Assembly (NCBI RefSeq): GCF_027533845.1 | Contig: NZ_JAPZVN010000027.1 | Location: 1-64,000, forward strand | Source: Streptomyces sp. RPT161 | GTDB lineage: Bacteria; Actinomycetota; Actinomycetes; Streptomycetales; Streptomycetaceae | Direction of reading: 5' to 3' | Length of the DNA stretch: 64,000 nt | Shown here: piece after piece, positions 15,999 to 24,830 of the stretch | Position numbering within the stretch: position 1 is the first letter of the stretch | How the letters are laid out: the number at the start of each line of letters is the position of its first letter | Notes under the pieces: model-generated | Seen by the model: the letters and a program-made list of their open reading frames with translations, nothing else | The model's database searches: none | What the model was told of the DNA's origin: nothing | Position numbers and translations under genes: made by a program

Positions 15999-17600
15999 TC
16001 AACTCCGCTCGCTCCGCACCGCGGTGTCCACCGCATCGGACGGCAACGCGAGCCGCACCGCGGTGTAGTGCACGGCCAGGCTGAACGCGATCACGACCAG
16101 CAGGTCCCACCAGCCGGGCAGCGCGCGGGTGCCGCCGTACCGGCCGAAGCGGCAGATGACCACCAGGCCGCCCAGCCACGGCCACACCCAGGCCGCCGAC
16201 CGCCAGCGCAGCACGCCCCGGTCGCCCACCGGGATCCCCCTGCGGGTGACCGCCAGCACGACGAGCCCGAACAGCACGACGGCGGCGAGCTTCCAGTCGG
16301 CCTGGTACCCGGACCAGTAGAAGATCAGGTTGGCGAAGACGAACCCCGCCGGAGCCAGCACCGACCCGGCGGGCAGCCGGTACGGGCGCGGTCGTGCGCT
16401 GTCCCGTACCCGTAGCGCGTGCAGTGCCACCGGCGCGAAGGCGTACATGACCGCCGCCGCCGAGGTGACCACGCTGACCAGCGCCTGCCAGCTGGGGAAC
16501 GGCAGGAATGCCAGCTCACCGACGACGAACGCGAGCAGCACCGAGACCACCGGCACACCCCGGCGGCCCACCGCGGCGACCGGCGCGGGCAGCACCCGCT
16601 GCCGTCCCATCGCGTACGACAGCCGAGCGGCCCCCGCCATGTAGACCAGCCCGGTGCCCGCGGGGGAGACGACCGCGTCGACGTAGAGCACGACCGCCAG
16701 CCAGGCGGCACCGAGCGCGGTCGCCAGAGTGGCGTACGGCCCGAAGTCGCCCCTGCCGACCGGGCTGGCCCAGCCGTGGCTCACCGCCGAGGGCTCCAGC
16801 GCCGCGATGAAGGCGATCTGCAGCAGCAGGTAGACCGCGGTGCCGATGGCCATGGCGACGATCACCGCCCGGGAGACGTCCCGCTGCGGGTCACGTGCCT
16901 CGCCGGCCAGTTGGATGGCCTGCTCGAAGCCCAGGAAGGCGAACACCACACCGGCGGGCAGCGCCGCGAAGACACCGTGCGCCCCGTGCGGGGCGAAGCC
17001 GCCTCCCGCGGTGAAGTTCGCACCGTGGAAGGCCAGCGACATCAGCACCGCCACGGTCAGCAGCGGCACCGCGGTCTTCAGGACCACGGTGACCGAGTTG
17101 GTGGAGGACAGCAGCCGCACGCCGAGGATGTTGACGACCGTGAACAGCAGCATGAAGCAACTGGCGATCACCAGACCCGCGAGGGTGAGGGTGCCGTTCG
17201 GATGCAGGATGTGCACCCGGTCGTGGACCCAGCCGATGCGGTCCGAGTAGGAGAGGGTCGCCTCCACCTCGATCGGCGAGATCATCACGGACCGCAGCCA
17301 GGACATCCACCCCGCGGTGAAGCCGACCAGCGGGCCGAAGGCGAAGTACGGGAACCGCGCGGTGCCGCCCGAGATCGGATACGCCGCCCCCAACTCGGCG
17401 TGCACCAGTGCCAGCACCCCGAGCATCACCGCTGCCAGCAGCCAGGACAGCAGCGACGCGGGACCGGCGATGACGGCCGTGGTGAGCGCGCCCAGCAGCC
17501 ACCCGGAGCCGATGATCGACCCGAGCGAGAGGAACATCAGGCCCCAGAACCCGACCGCCCGATGCAGCTCTCCGTCCGTGGCCGCGTTGGGGTTCGACAC
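15999..17600 (-). CDS. APC-superfamily permease
   Basis: A 533-residue membrane transporter with about twelve hydrophobic segments. The first helix shows the broken-helix signature FLSLGSIIGSGWLLGAL, and helix 6 the segment VVFAFLGFEQAIQLAGEARDP, both diagnostic of amino-acid/polyamine/organocation permeases. It probably imports an amino acid or amine by cation symport; the substrate is unknown. The GTG start (MSNPN) is 36 bases after the stop of an MmpS-like gene on the same strand, so both may be co-transcribed. Confidence 0.88.
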   Translation of the reverse strand: MSNPNAATDGELHRAVGFWGLMFLSLGSIIGSGWLLGALTTAVIAGPASLLSWLLAAVMLGVLALVHAELGAAYPISGGTARFPYFAFGPLVGFTAGWMSWLRSVMISPIEVEATLSYSDRIGWVHDRVHILHPNGTLTLAGLVIASCFMLLFTVVNILGVRLLSSTNSVTVVLKTAVPLLTVAVLMSLAFHGANFTAGGGFAPHGAHGVFAALPAGVVFAFLGFEQAIQLAGEARDPQRDVSRAVIVAMAIGTAVYLLLQIAFIAALEPSAVSHGWASPVGRGDFGPYATLATALGAAWLAVVLYVDAVVSPAGTGLVYMAGAARLSYAMGRQRVLPAPVAAVGRRGVPVVSVLLAFVVGELAFLPFPSWQALVSVVTSAAAVMYAFAPVALHALRVRDSARPRPYRLPAGSVLAPAGFVFANLIFYWSGYQADWKLAAVVLFGLVVLAVTRRGIPVGDRGVLRWRSAAWVWPWLGGLVVICRFGRYGGTRALPGWWDLLVVIAFSLAVHYTAVRLALPSDAVDTAVRSERS

Positions 17601-17636
17601 ACGTGCATCCTGGTACCGGGCGGCGGAAGCCGCACG

Positions 17637-18119
17637 TCAGCGGGGCCTCGTGGGCCACTTCTCCGGCGTGCTGCTGGTGGTCACCTCGCAGACCGCGGGC
17701 TCGCCGGGGGCCGGGGACCTGCCTTCGGCGACCACCCGGACGCCGTCGAGCAGGATCCGGCAGGAGACCTGCCCTTCCCCGGCCGGGGCGACCTCCATCC
17801 GGGCCACCGCCCCCGTGTTGATGTTGGCCTCCGTGTGCCACGGCAGCCGGGTGGCCCCCAGCCGCTCGTCGCGGAAGTCCTTCCTGAACGAGTCCGGGTT
17901 GTGCCGGTACCGCACCGCGGCAGCCCGCGGGTCACCGCTGACCGCTGCGGCCTCGTAGGTCAGGTTCCAGGCGTTTCCGCCCCGCCACTCCTTGACCGTG
18001 GACATGTTGTACTTCGCCCAGAACAGCCCGCCGACCACCAGCAGCGCCAGCAGGGCGCCGCCGGTGACGAAGCAGGAGTCGGCACGGAAACGGCGTGACG
18101 ATGGGGACTGGTCCGGCAT
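17637..18119 (-). CDS. MmpS-like single-pass membrane protein
   Basis: A 160-residue protein with one N-terminal membrane helix (TGGALLALLVVGGLFWAKY) and an external beta-rich domain resembling MmpS accessory proteins: WNLTYEAAAVSGD, ATRLPWHTEANINTG, VSCRILLDGVRVVAEG and a final Cys (AVCEV) that can pair with the SCR Cys. MmpS proteins normally accompany MmpL lipid or siderophore exporters, but no MmpL gene is next to it; the neighbour is an APC permease. GTG 18155 would add 12 residues. ATG 18119 was chosen because a GGAGG lies 12 bases upstream. Confidence 0.6.
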   Translation of the reverse strand: MPDQSPSSRRFRADSCFVTGGALLALLVVGGLFWAKYNMSTVKEWRGGNAWNLTYEAAAVSGDPRAAAVRYRHNPDSFRKDFRDERLGATRLPWHTEANINTGAVARMEVAPAGEGQVSCRILLDGVRVVAEGRSPAPGEPAVCEVTTSSTPEKWPTRPR

Positions 18120-18268
18120 GCTGGCTCGGTTCCTCCGCGCTGGCTGGGCTCTCACCTCACCGTACGCACGCCGGACCGGTCGCAGTCGCGCCCTGGGGCG
18201 GAGCTGAGGGTCAGCCTGTGGTCGTACGCCCGGCCGCCAGGTCGGTCATCCGGCTGACGGCCGGAGCG

Positions 18269-18565
18269 TCACGGGCACCGCTCCTTCGTCTTGACCACCC
18301 GCAGCTCGGCGCGCTGGCCGCCAAGCGGCCTGCCCGGCGCGGGACTTTGCGAGCAGACCTTCCAGTTCGCCGGCCACAGCACATGGCGCCCGGCTTCGCG
18401 CGCGTCCACCAGCGTGACCCGCACGCCGTGCGGCATCGCCCGCTCGGCGGCGACCAGGCCCTTGCCGGTGACGTCCGGCATCGCACCCGCGCCGGCCTGG
18501 GCAGGGGCGGCGAGGGTGCCGAGGAGCGCGACGGCTCCCACAGCGGTGGCGGTTGTACGGCGCAT
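18269..18565 (-). CDS. Secreted PASTA-like protein
   Basis: A 98-residue secreted protein: Arg-rich start, signal segment (AVGAVALLGTLAAPAQAGA), then one PASTA-like domain of about 65 residues (MPDVTGKGLVAAERAMP, VCSQSPAPGRPL, ELRVVKTKERCP). PASTA domains bind peptidoglycan or beta-lactams in penicillin-binding proteins and Ser/Thr kinases; here the domain stands alone with two Cys that may form a disulfide. The start is backed by GAAGG eight bases upstream. No operon partner is obvious. Confidence 0.75.
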   Translation of the reverse strand: MRRTTATAVGAVALLGTLAAPAQAGAGAMPDVTGKGLVAAERAMPHGVRVTLVDAREAGRHVLWPANWKVCSQSPAPGRPLGGQRAELRVVKTKERCP

Positions 18566-18750
18566 CGGTGACACCTTCCGTGCGGGGAATCGGGACGTGT
18601 AGTGACCTCCCCGCAACTCCCCGAAACCGGCACGAAGGAACGGAAGTTCACCCGTCCGCGACACCCGGGCCGCCTCACCGGATGATGTGCGGCACGAAAC
18701 GCGCGTACCCGTCGGTCACCAGGCCGCCGGACGGTGAGCGTGGGCGGCGG

Positions 18751-19725
18751 TCAGATCCAGTCCTTGCGCTTGAAACTGATGTAGAGGACGACCGACAGGA
18801 TCACGATGGCGGCGGTGGACGCCGCGAAGCCCCATTCGGTACTGAACCCCGGGTAGGGGACGTTCTGCCCGTAGAAACCGGTCACCGCGGTGGGCACCGC
18901 GATGATCGACGCCCAACTCGTCACCTTCTTCATGATGAGGTTCATGCGGTTGCCCTGGACGGTCAGGTTCGTCTCCATGATGGAGGTGACCATGTCCCGC
19001 AGCGATTCGGTCCATTCGGTGGCCCGCAGCACATGGTCGTAGATGTCCTGGTAGTAGGGCATCAGCGGTTCGCTGACGATGTGCAGGTCCCGGCGCAGCA
19101 GGCTGTTGACCACCTCGCGCATTGGAATGACGACCCGGCGCAGTTTCGTCAGGCTCTTGCGCAGTTCGTACGAGCGGCGCTGCACGGATTCGATCTGTGC
19201 GCGGCTGTCCTCGAACAGGAGGTCCTCGACCTCCTCGATGCGGTCGTCCAGGTTCTGCACCGCCGTGAAGTGCCCGTCGACGATGACGTCGAGCAGTCCG
19301 TACAGCAGGAAGCCCACGCCGTGTTTGGCCAGGTCGGGGTTGTTGTCCCAGCGGGCGACGACCTGTTCGATGTCGAAGCTGTCGTCGTTGCGGATGGTGA
19401 TCAGGGCGCTCTTGGTGATGAAGACCGAGATCTCACTGGTGGTGAGCAGCCCGCTGTCGGCGTCGCTGCTGACCGAGTAGGCGCTGACGAAGGCATGGGT
19501 GCGGTAGTGGTCGAGCTTCGGGCGCTGGTGGTCGTGCCGGGCGTCCTCCACCGCCAGTTCGTGCAGGCCGAACTCCTCGCTGATCATCTCGAAGTCGGCG
19601 TGCTCCGGGGCGCACAGGTCGAGCCACACCGCCGCGTCGGGATCGGTGACGTATTCGGATATGTCCTCGACGGGGAAGTTCTCCAGCGTGAGGGTGCCAT
19701 TGCGGTAGAGCCGGGTTCGAGCCAT
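18751..19725 (-). CDS. corA: CorA-family magnesium/divalent cation channel
   Basis: A 324-residue CorA protein: an N-terminal cytoplasmic alpha/beta domain, a long helical stalk (about residues 140-260) and two C-terminal membrane helices. The loop between them reads TGFYGQNVPYPGF, so the usual pore signature GMN is GQN. This variant is known to me from actinobacterial CorA proteins and need not be inactivating. The C-terminus FKRKDWI is basic, as expected. It forms a pentameric channel for Mg2+ in the membrane. It is monocistronic here. Confidence 0.9.
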   Translation of the reverse strand: MARTRLYRNGTLTLENFPVEDISEYVTDPDAAVWLDLCAPEHADFEMISEEFGLHELAVEDARHDHQRPKLDHYRTHAFVSAYSVSSDADSGLLTTSEISVFITKSALITIRNDDSFDIEQVVARWDNNPDLAKHGVGFLLYGLLDVIVDGHFTAVQNLDDRIEEVEDLLFEDSRAQIESVQRRSYELRKSLTKLRRVVIPMREVVNSLLRRDLHIVSEPLMPYYQDIYDHVLRATEWTESLRDMVTSIMETNLTVQGNRMNLIMKKVTSWASIIAVPTAVTGFYGQNVPYPGFSTEWGFAASTAAIVILSVVLYISFKRKDWI

Positions 19726-19770
19726 GGCGCCAGAGCCTAGGGGCGCCGGCTATGAGCTCCGCGACGGGGG

Positions 19771-20214
19771 TCAGGGCTGGGTGCCCGTGACCGTTTTGAG
19801 GTACTTCCCGAAGCTGTCCAGGAGGCCCGTGGCCCCGGCGACGGCCTGGTCGCAGGTGAAGGGGGCGACGACGGTCTGGTGGTACACGGCGACGGTCCGG
19901 CCGTCCCGTTCGGTGAAGGTGGCGGTCATCACCACCGGATCGCCCGGCGTGTCGACGGTCCACACCAGCTTCTCCCCGTCGATCACCTCGCGGTAGACAC
20001 CCGACATTGGCATCTCCCCACCAGGGGTCTGCATCACCGCTCGCCACGGACCTCCGGTGCGCAGGTCGAGTTCGACGGTGCCGGGTTTGGCGTGGAACCA
20101 CTGCTGGAAGTGCTCGGGGCGGGTCCAGGTGTCCCACACGGTTGCCAGGGGAGCCGGGAAGGTCCGGGTGATGGTGAAGGCCGTGTCCGTGGTGCGGACG
20201 TTCTCCTCTGTCAT
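19771..20214 (-). CDS. SRPBCC/AHSA1-domain protein
   Basis: A 147-residue START-like (SRPBCC, AHSA1 type) protein: TRTFPAPLATVWDTWTRPEH, a WF-containing segment, GGPWRAVM and VYREVIDGEKLVWT are the standard landmarks. AAGGAG precedes the ATG. It lies 57 bases after a second SRPBCC gene on the same strand. In many actinobacteria such pairs follow an ArsR repressor gene, which is absent here. The hydrophobic ligand is unknown. Confidence 0.87.
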   Translation of the reverse strand: MTEENVRTTDTAFTITRTFPAPLATVWDTWTRPEHFQQWFHAKPGTVELDLRTGGPWRAVMQTPGGEMPMSGVYREVIDGEKLVWTVDTPGDPVVMTATFTERDGRTVAVYHQTVVAPFTCDQAVAGATGLLDSFGKYLKTVTGTQP

Positions 20215-20271
20215 GGCGCTGCTCCTTGTGGACGGTGTGACGGTCAGGTGGGCGGGCGCTGGCGACGGGGC

Positions 20272-20721
20272 TCAGCCGTAGCGCAGGGAGCCGGGCGTGG
20301 TGAGCTTCTCGCCGGTTTCCAGCCAGGTCTTCAGGCCCGAGAGGATCATCGGCCAGCCGCCGTACAGCTCGTTGTTGGCGCCCTGGCGCAACCGGTCGTG
20401 GGTGATGGTGAGTTGGCAGGAGTCCTCGGCGATGCGGTCGATCCGCCAGGTGACCCGTGAGGGGCCCTCGCGCCTCACCTGGTCGCTCCACAGCGCGACC
20501 ATGCTCTGCACCAGCCGATGGGGCGGGTCCACCTCCAGGTTCTCTCCCTCGCCGAGCGGCCCCGGGGCGCCCGGCGCGATCATCTGGAACCGTGAGCCGG
20601 GGGTCCAGTCGGAGACGACACGGGCGCCGAAGTTGTACTTGCTCCGGATCTCCGGGTCGGTGATCGCCTCCCAGAGCCGCTCAGGGGTGGTGCGGATGTA
20701 GATCTCGTAGACCTTCTGCAT
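20272..20721 (-). CDS. SRPBCC/AHSA1-domain protein
   Basis: A 149-residue SRPBCC protein with KVYEIYIRTTPERLWEAITD at the start, SRFQMIAP and VTWRIDRIAEDSCQLTITHD. It is only distantly similar to its downstream neighbour (19771-20214) but has the same fold and length, and the two probably form an operon. GGAGGG lies four bases before the ATG. The C-terminal WPMILSGLKTWLETG helix is typical and closes the ligand cavity. Specific function is unknown. Confidence 0.87.
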   Translation of the reverse strand: MQKVYEIYIRTTPERLWEAITDPEIRSKYNFGARVVSDWTPGSRFQMIAPGAPGPLGEGENLEVDPPHRLVQSMVALWSDQVRREGPSRVTWRIDRIAEDSCQLTITHDRLRQGANNELYGGWPMILSGLKTWLETGEKLTTPGSLRYG

Positions 20722-20798
20722 GGCACCCTCCAGTCTCCAGACCGCACGGCCCTGTCGACTGGTTACCACGCCGGGCGCACTCTGTCGCCCCGAGCGAC

Positions 20799-22040
20799 TC
20801 AGGGGCGGGGGCGGGCGGCGGTACGGCGTACCCCGTGCAGCGAGTGCAGGCCTAGACCGGCGACCAGGCCCCAGAACGCCGAGCCGATGCCCAGCACGCT
20901 GATGCCGGAGGCGGTGACGGCGAACGCGATCATGGCCGCCTCGCGGGCCTCGGCGTCGGCGACGGAGGCGGTCAGCGCGGAGCCCAGGGTGCCGAGCAGG
21001 GCGAGGCCCGCGACCGCCTCGATCAGCAGTGGGGGCGCGGCGGTGAGCAGCGCGGCGGACAGGCCCGCGGTGAGTCCGAGCCCCAGATAGGTGGCGCCCG
21101 CCGTGGTGGCGGCGATCCAGCGGCGCTTCGGATCGGGTCCGGCGTCCGGCCCGGCCGCGAGCGCGGCACTGATCGCGGCCAGGTTGAGCGCGTAGCCGCC
21201 GAACGGCGCGCACAGTGCGGTGGCGGCGCCGGTGCTGACCAGGATCGACCGGGTGGGCGGACGGTAGCCGAACTGGTTGAGCACGGCGATCCCGGGGACG
21301 TTCTGGGCGGCCATCGTGACCACGTACAGCGGCAGCGCGATGCCGATCACCGCACCGGTGCTGAGCGCCGGGCGGGTCGCCGTCGCGGTGGGCAGGAGTT
21401 GCGCGAGCGAGCCCAGATCGGGGTGGCGCAGCACGACGAGCGAGCCGATCGCCACCACGAGCGCCGCGGGGGTGGCCCAGCGCCTGGCGAACGGCGTCAA
21501 CACCGCCCACGTCACGATGGCGGGCAGGGACAGGGACGGCAGCGCCACGGCGGCCCGCACCGGTGTGAGGCACACCGGCAGCAGGACCCCGGCCAGCATG
21601 GCGGAGGCGAGTGGCGCCGGAATGGCGGTGACCCATCGGCCGAGCCGCCCCCACATGCCGGTGACGGCGAGCAGGATTCCGGTGACGGCGAAGGCGCCGA
21701 CAGCCTGGGCGTAGCCGCCCGGTTGGCGGCCGGTGGCGACCAGGAGGGCGGCTCCTGGGGTCGACCAGGCGATGCTGATCGGCTGCCGGTGGCGCGTCGA
21801 CAGGCCGATGGCCAGCAGGCCCATCGCCGTGCACAGTGCCAGAAGTCCGGAAACGGCCTGGCGCTGGTCCGCACCGACCGCCCGCAGTCCGGAGACGACC
21901 ACGGCGAACGCGCCGGAGAAGCCGACCACCGCGGTGACGACTCCGGCGATCAGCGGTTGCGCGAGTCCGGGGGGTGAAGTGGATTCGGGTATTCGGCCGG
22001 TCTGCCGGTCGTCTGCCGGGTGGAGCCGCTGCTGTTCCAT
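20799..22040 (-). CDS. benE: BenE-family benzoate/purine-type transporter
   Basis: A 413-residue inner-membrane protein with about twelve hydrophobic helices, matching the BenE benzoate:H+ symporter family in length and order: an N-terminal PLIAGVVTAVVGFSGAF, STPGAALLVATG, and a helix with VTMAAQNVPGIAVLNQFGY followed by TGAATALCAPFGGYALNLAAI. The natural substrate may be benzoate or another aromatic acid, but no aromatic degradation genes are nearby. Its ATG lies inside a perfect 16-bp palindrome shared with the divergent XRE-cupin regulator, so it is very probably the regulator's target. Confidence 0.85.
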   Translation of the reverse strand: MEQQRLHPADDRQTGRIPESTSPPGLAQPLIAGVVTAVVGFSGAFAVVVSGLRAVGADQRQAVSGLLALCTAMGLLAIGLSTRHRQPISIAWSTPGAALLVATGRQPGGYAQAVGAFAVTGILLAVTGMWGRLGRWVTAIPAPLASAMLAGVLLPVCLTPVRAAVALPSLSLPAIVTWAVLTPFARRWATPAALVVAIGSLVVLRHPDLGSLAQLLPTATATRPALSTGAVIGIALPLYVVTMAAQNVPGIAVLNQFGYRPPTRSILVSTGAATALCAPFGGYALNLAAISAALAAGPDAGPDPKRRWIAATTAGATYLGLGLTAGLSAALLTAAPPLLIEAVAGLALLGTLGSALTASVADAEAREAAMIAFAVTASGISVLGIGSAFWGLVAGLGLHSLHGVRRTAARPRP

Positions 22041-22049
22041 ATATGGAAC
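22034..22049. promoter_or_regulatory. Perfect 16-bp palindrome overlapping the benE start
   Basis: GTTCCATATATGGAAC is fully symmetric. It contains the ATG of the transporter gene (complement of 22038-22040) and lies 45 bases before the ATG of the divergent XRE-cupin regulator. A repressor bound here would block both genes. Its AT content stands out sharply from the neighbouring sequence. Confidence 0.8.
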
Positions 22050-22094
22050 GCTAGCCCATCGGGGCCGCCGGGCGCTCCCGGGATACTGAATGTC

Positions 22095-22658
22095 ATGGTG
22101 CAGGCATGGACGCCCGAGTCCGCTGTCGCGATGGGGCGGCGGATCCAGCGGCTTCGGCAGGAAAGAGGGCTCAGCCTCTCGGAGTTGGCCCGTAGCGCGG
22201 GCATCGGCAAGGCGACCCTCTCCGGGCTGGAGGCGGGCACCCGCAATCCGACGCTGGAGACGCTCTACGCCATCACCGGCCAACTGGGTATCCCACTCGC
22301 CTCCTTGCTGACAGAGGCGACGGGCGAGGTACGCGGTGCGGCGGTCACGGCGCGGCTGCTGGAGGTCTTCGAGGACACCACGGCGACCACCGAGCTGTAC
22401 TGGCTGACGATCAGGCCCGGTCGGGTCCAGCACTCACCCGCCCATCCGGCAGGCGTGACCGAGCAGTTGACAGTGATCGCCGGAGCCGCCCGGGTGGGGC
22501 CGCGCGGGGCGGAACGGCTGGTGCGGGCGGGCGAGCACATCTCGTGGGCCGCGGACGTCCCGCACACATACGCCGCGGTGCACGACCAGGAGGTGCAGGC
22601 CAGCCTGCTGATCCGGCAGCCGTGCGATCCGGCGGCCGGAAGTCGAACGGCCCCCTGA
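22095..22658 (+). CDS. XRE-family regulator with C-terminal cupin domain
   Basis: A 187-residue regulator. Residues 10-70 form an XRE/Cro helix-turn-helix (RIQRLRQERGLSLSELARSA, GIGKATLSGLEAGTRNPTLE), and residues 105-180 a cupin fold (HPAGVTEQLTVIAGAARVGP, AGEHISWAADVPHTYAAV) likely to bind a small effector. ATG 22095 was chosen because the fold starts there. The adjacent divergent BenE transporter is a typical partner for this class of regulator. It likely binds the palindrome at 22034-22049 and controls both genes. Confidence 0.88.
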   Translation: MVQAWTPESAVAMGRRIQRLRQERGLSLSELARSAGIGKATLSGLEAGTRNPTLETLYAITGQLGIPLASLLTEATGEVRGAAVTARLLEVFEDTTATTELYWLTIRPGRVQHSPAHPAGVTEQLTVIAGAARVGPRGAERLVRAGEHISWAADVPHTYAAVHDQEVQASLLIRQPCDPAAGSRTAP

Positions 22659-23064
22659 GCGGCCAATACGGCCGTATGGCGCCGCCGAGACGCGAACGAG
22701 CGTGGCAGTCGGGGTGAAAGGGGAAACCCCGGAGCGGCCATGAGTCCAAGCCGAAACGCCTCTGACTCCGACATCCGCCGGGGCGCGGCTCCGCGCGGCG
22801 GACGGAGGGCTCCACCTGGAGTTCTCGGAAGTGATGGCCCGGCTTGGGCCGGGCGGGATGTACCGGTTGTCACCCCCGGCGGCGGGCCGCCGGAAAGCAA
22901 CGACCAGTAGGCGGCCGGTGGCCGCCCGCGTACGCCACGCGCGTTACCGCGCTGCGTCGCCGGACTGGATTTCCGGGGCCACGGCGGCGGTGCGCACCGG
23001 TCCCGGCACGCGTCCGGCGGCACGGTGAAGGCACACCGCATCGCCGGGCGAAGGGACGTACGCC
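22659..23064 (+). other. Intergenic region with a possible terminator
   Basis: About 400 bases with no ORF I can support. GCCCGGC-TTGG-GCCGGGC (22847-22864) is a 7-bp perfect hairpin and the best terminator candidate for the regulator gene, though it is nearly 190 bases past its stop. A short frame around 22835 reads EFSEVMARLGPGGMYRL and may be a decayed coding scrap. GC content is high throughout, with no clear promoter. Confidence 0.3.
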
Positions 23065-24324
23065 GTGAGCAACCCCAGTCGTCACATCCTGAAGGCACTG
23101 CTGGCCATGGCTGTCGCGGTGGGCGGCTGCTCCGCCAGCCACGGCGCCCCCGCCTCGGGCTCGGCCACCGCCTCCGGCCACTCCACCGCCGCGCCCCCCG
23201 ATGTACGCGTCGCGGACCACACCTACCAGGTGCCGCGGCCCCTGCCCGAGGACGCCCCGGGTGCCCTGATCGCCGCCACCGACCAGGGCCCGGACCAGCA
23301 GACCGGCGCCGCACACCGCTGGACCGTGCTCTACCACTCGGTCAACGCCCACCACGCGGACATCCCGGTCAGCGGCACCGTGCTCGTCCCCCGGGGCGCA
23401 CCGCCGCCCGGCGGTTGGCCGGTGGTGTCCTGGGGGCACGGCACCACCGGCGTCGCGGACCGCTGCGCGCCGTCGCAGGCGCCGAACCTGGGGTTCAACG
23501 AGTACGCGCAGGAGCTGCGCACCCTGCTGGGCGCCGGTTACGCGGTCACCGCCACGGACTATCCGGGGCTCGGCACACCCGGTATGCACACGTATCTGGT
23601 CGGCGCCGACGAGGGCAACGCGGTGGTCGACATCGTCACCGCCGCCCGCCGTGTGGAGCCCAACCTGGCGCCGACCTGGTTCGCCGTCGGCCACTCCCAG
23701 GGCGGCCAGGCCGCCCTTTTCGCCGCCAACGCGGCGCGCCGGGTGCCCGGGCTGCGACTGCGGGGCACGGTCGCCATCGCACCGGCCAGCCACCTGGAGG
23801 TGATGCTTCCCGGCGTCATCGCCGCACACCAGCCGTCCCAGCTGAGCTTCGCGCTGTACTCCCTCGCCGGGCTGAGCGCCACGGATCGGTCCGTCAACCT
23901 CCGCTCCCTGCTGGGGCCTTCGGCCGCCAGGACCGCCGCCGGGATCCTCAGCCAGTGCCTCGGCGGAGGGCACACCAAGCTGACCGACGCCAGCACCGAA
24001 CAGGCGCTTCCGCTCAGCGGCGAGCAACTCAGCCGGGTGGACGGTGAGATGGGCGCGTACGGCGACCCGGACCGCGCAGCGATCCATGGACCGGTGCTGG
24101 TCATCCAGGGCTCGGCCGACCAGGACGTACCGCCGCGGTGGACCGACGCCGTGGTGGGCAACCTGCGGTCGCTGGGCTCGCGCGAGGTGGTGGAGCGCAC
24201 ATACCCCGGGCTTGACCACGACCAGGTACTCGGCCAGTCCGTCTGCGACCTGCTGGCGTTCCTCGGCGCACACGGCGGCCGGCCCTCGGCCAACTGCGTC
24301 CCCTACCAGAGCGACGGCGGCTGA
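23065..24324 (+). CDS. Secretory lipase-family lipoprotein
   Basis: A 419-residue secreted hydrolase of the secretory-lipase (LIP) family. The N-terminus has a lipobox, AVGGC with Cys near residue 22, so it is probably anchored to the outer face of the membrane. The catalytic core shows WGHGTTGVADRCAPS, the nucleophile elbow GHSQGGQAA with Ser211, an Asp in QGSADQDVPP and a His in GLDHDQVL. The GTG start has GAAGGGA upstream. Actinobacterial members hydrolyse triglycerides, esters or steroid esters. It is not in an obvious operon. Confidence 0.87.
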   Translation: MSNPSRHILKALLAMAVAVGGCSASHGAPASGSATASGHSTAAPPDVRVADHTYQVPRPLPEDAPGALIAATDQGPDQQTGAAHRWTVLYHSVNAHHADIPVSGTVLVPRGAPPPGGWPVVSWGHGTTGVADRCAPSQAPNLGFNEYAQELRTLLGAGYAVTATDYPGLGTPGMHTYLVGADEGNAVVDIVTAARRVEPNLAPTWFAVGHSQGGQAALFAANAARRVPGLRLRGTVAIAPASHLEVMLPGVIAAHQPSQLSFALYSLAGLSATDRSVNLRSLLGPSAARTAAGILSQCLGGGHTKLTDASTEQALPLSGEQLSRVDGEMGAYGDPDRAAIHGPVLVIQGSADQDVPPRWTDAVVGNLRSLGSREVVERTYPGLDHDQVLGQSVCDLLAFLGAHGGRPSANCVPYQSDGG

Positions 24325-24368
24325 GGCGCGGCCCCGAACCGGTCACGCCAAGGCCGTTCGGCGGTGGC

Positions 24369-24830
24369 TCACCCCGTGGCGGGTCGCGGACGCGGCAGCG
24401 GGAGGTGCTTCGCGCGGTGCGCCTTGGACCGACGCTTGGCCTCGCTCAACGCGGTGCGCAGCCCTTCCTCGACCAGCTTGACCTGCTCCAGCATCGCCCG
24501 GGCCCAGTCCCGCTCATGGGTGTAGAGCTCGGAGGCCTGCGGCAGGCGCGCGTCGTGGCCCGACAGCGAGTCGGTCAGGTCACGCAGCCCGGCCTGCATC
24601 GCGTGGACATCCGCCTCCAGCCACCGCCGCACCATCGACGCCAGCTCCACCGGGTGGCGGTGCAGCAGCTCCTCGTGCCACCAACGGGCTGGAGCCAGGT
24701 CGAACAGCCAGTTCTTGGCCGACTGCTCGAACTCCGGAGAGTCCGGCGGACGGACCGAGCCCGGCCAGTTCACCGGCGGTCGTTCGGGTCGGTAGGGGAA
24801 CGGTTCCGGCTGCGAAGAGGAACGTGCCAT
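24369..24830 (-). CDS. Conserved protein of unknown function
   Basis: A 153-residue, mostly helical, charged protein with no signal or membrane segment. Notable features are a Pro-rich start (PEPFPYRPERPPVNWPG), WLFDLAPARWWHEELLHRHP, and a long C-terminal helix (WARAMLEQVKLVEEGLRTAL) ending in a very basic tail (EAKRRSKAHRAKH). I recall similar streptomycete proteins but no function. The ATG has a GGGAG site upstream, followed by a small inverted repeat (CCTCA-CTGG-TGAGG) at about 24850 that could be an operator. Confidence 0.6.
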   Translation of the reverse strand: MARSSSQPEPFPYRPERPPVNWPGSVRPPDSPEFEQSAKNWLFDLAPARWWHEELLHRHPVELASMVRRWLEADVHAMQAGLRDLTDSLSGHDARLPQASELYTHERDWARAMLEQVKLVEEGLRTALSEAKRRSKAHRAKHLPLPRPRPATG

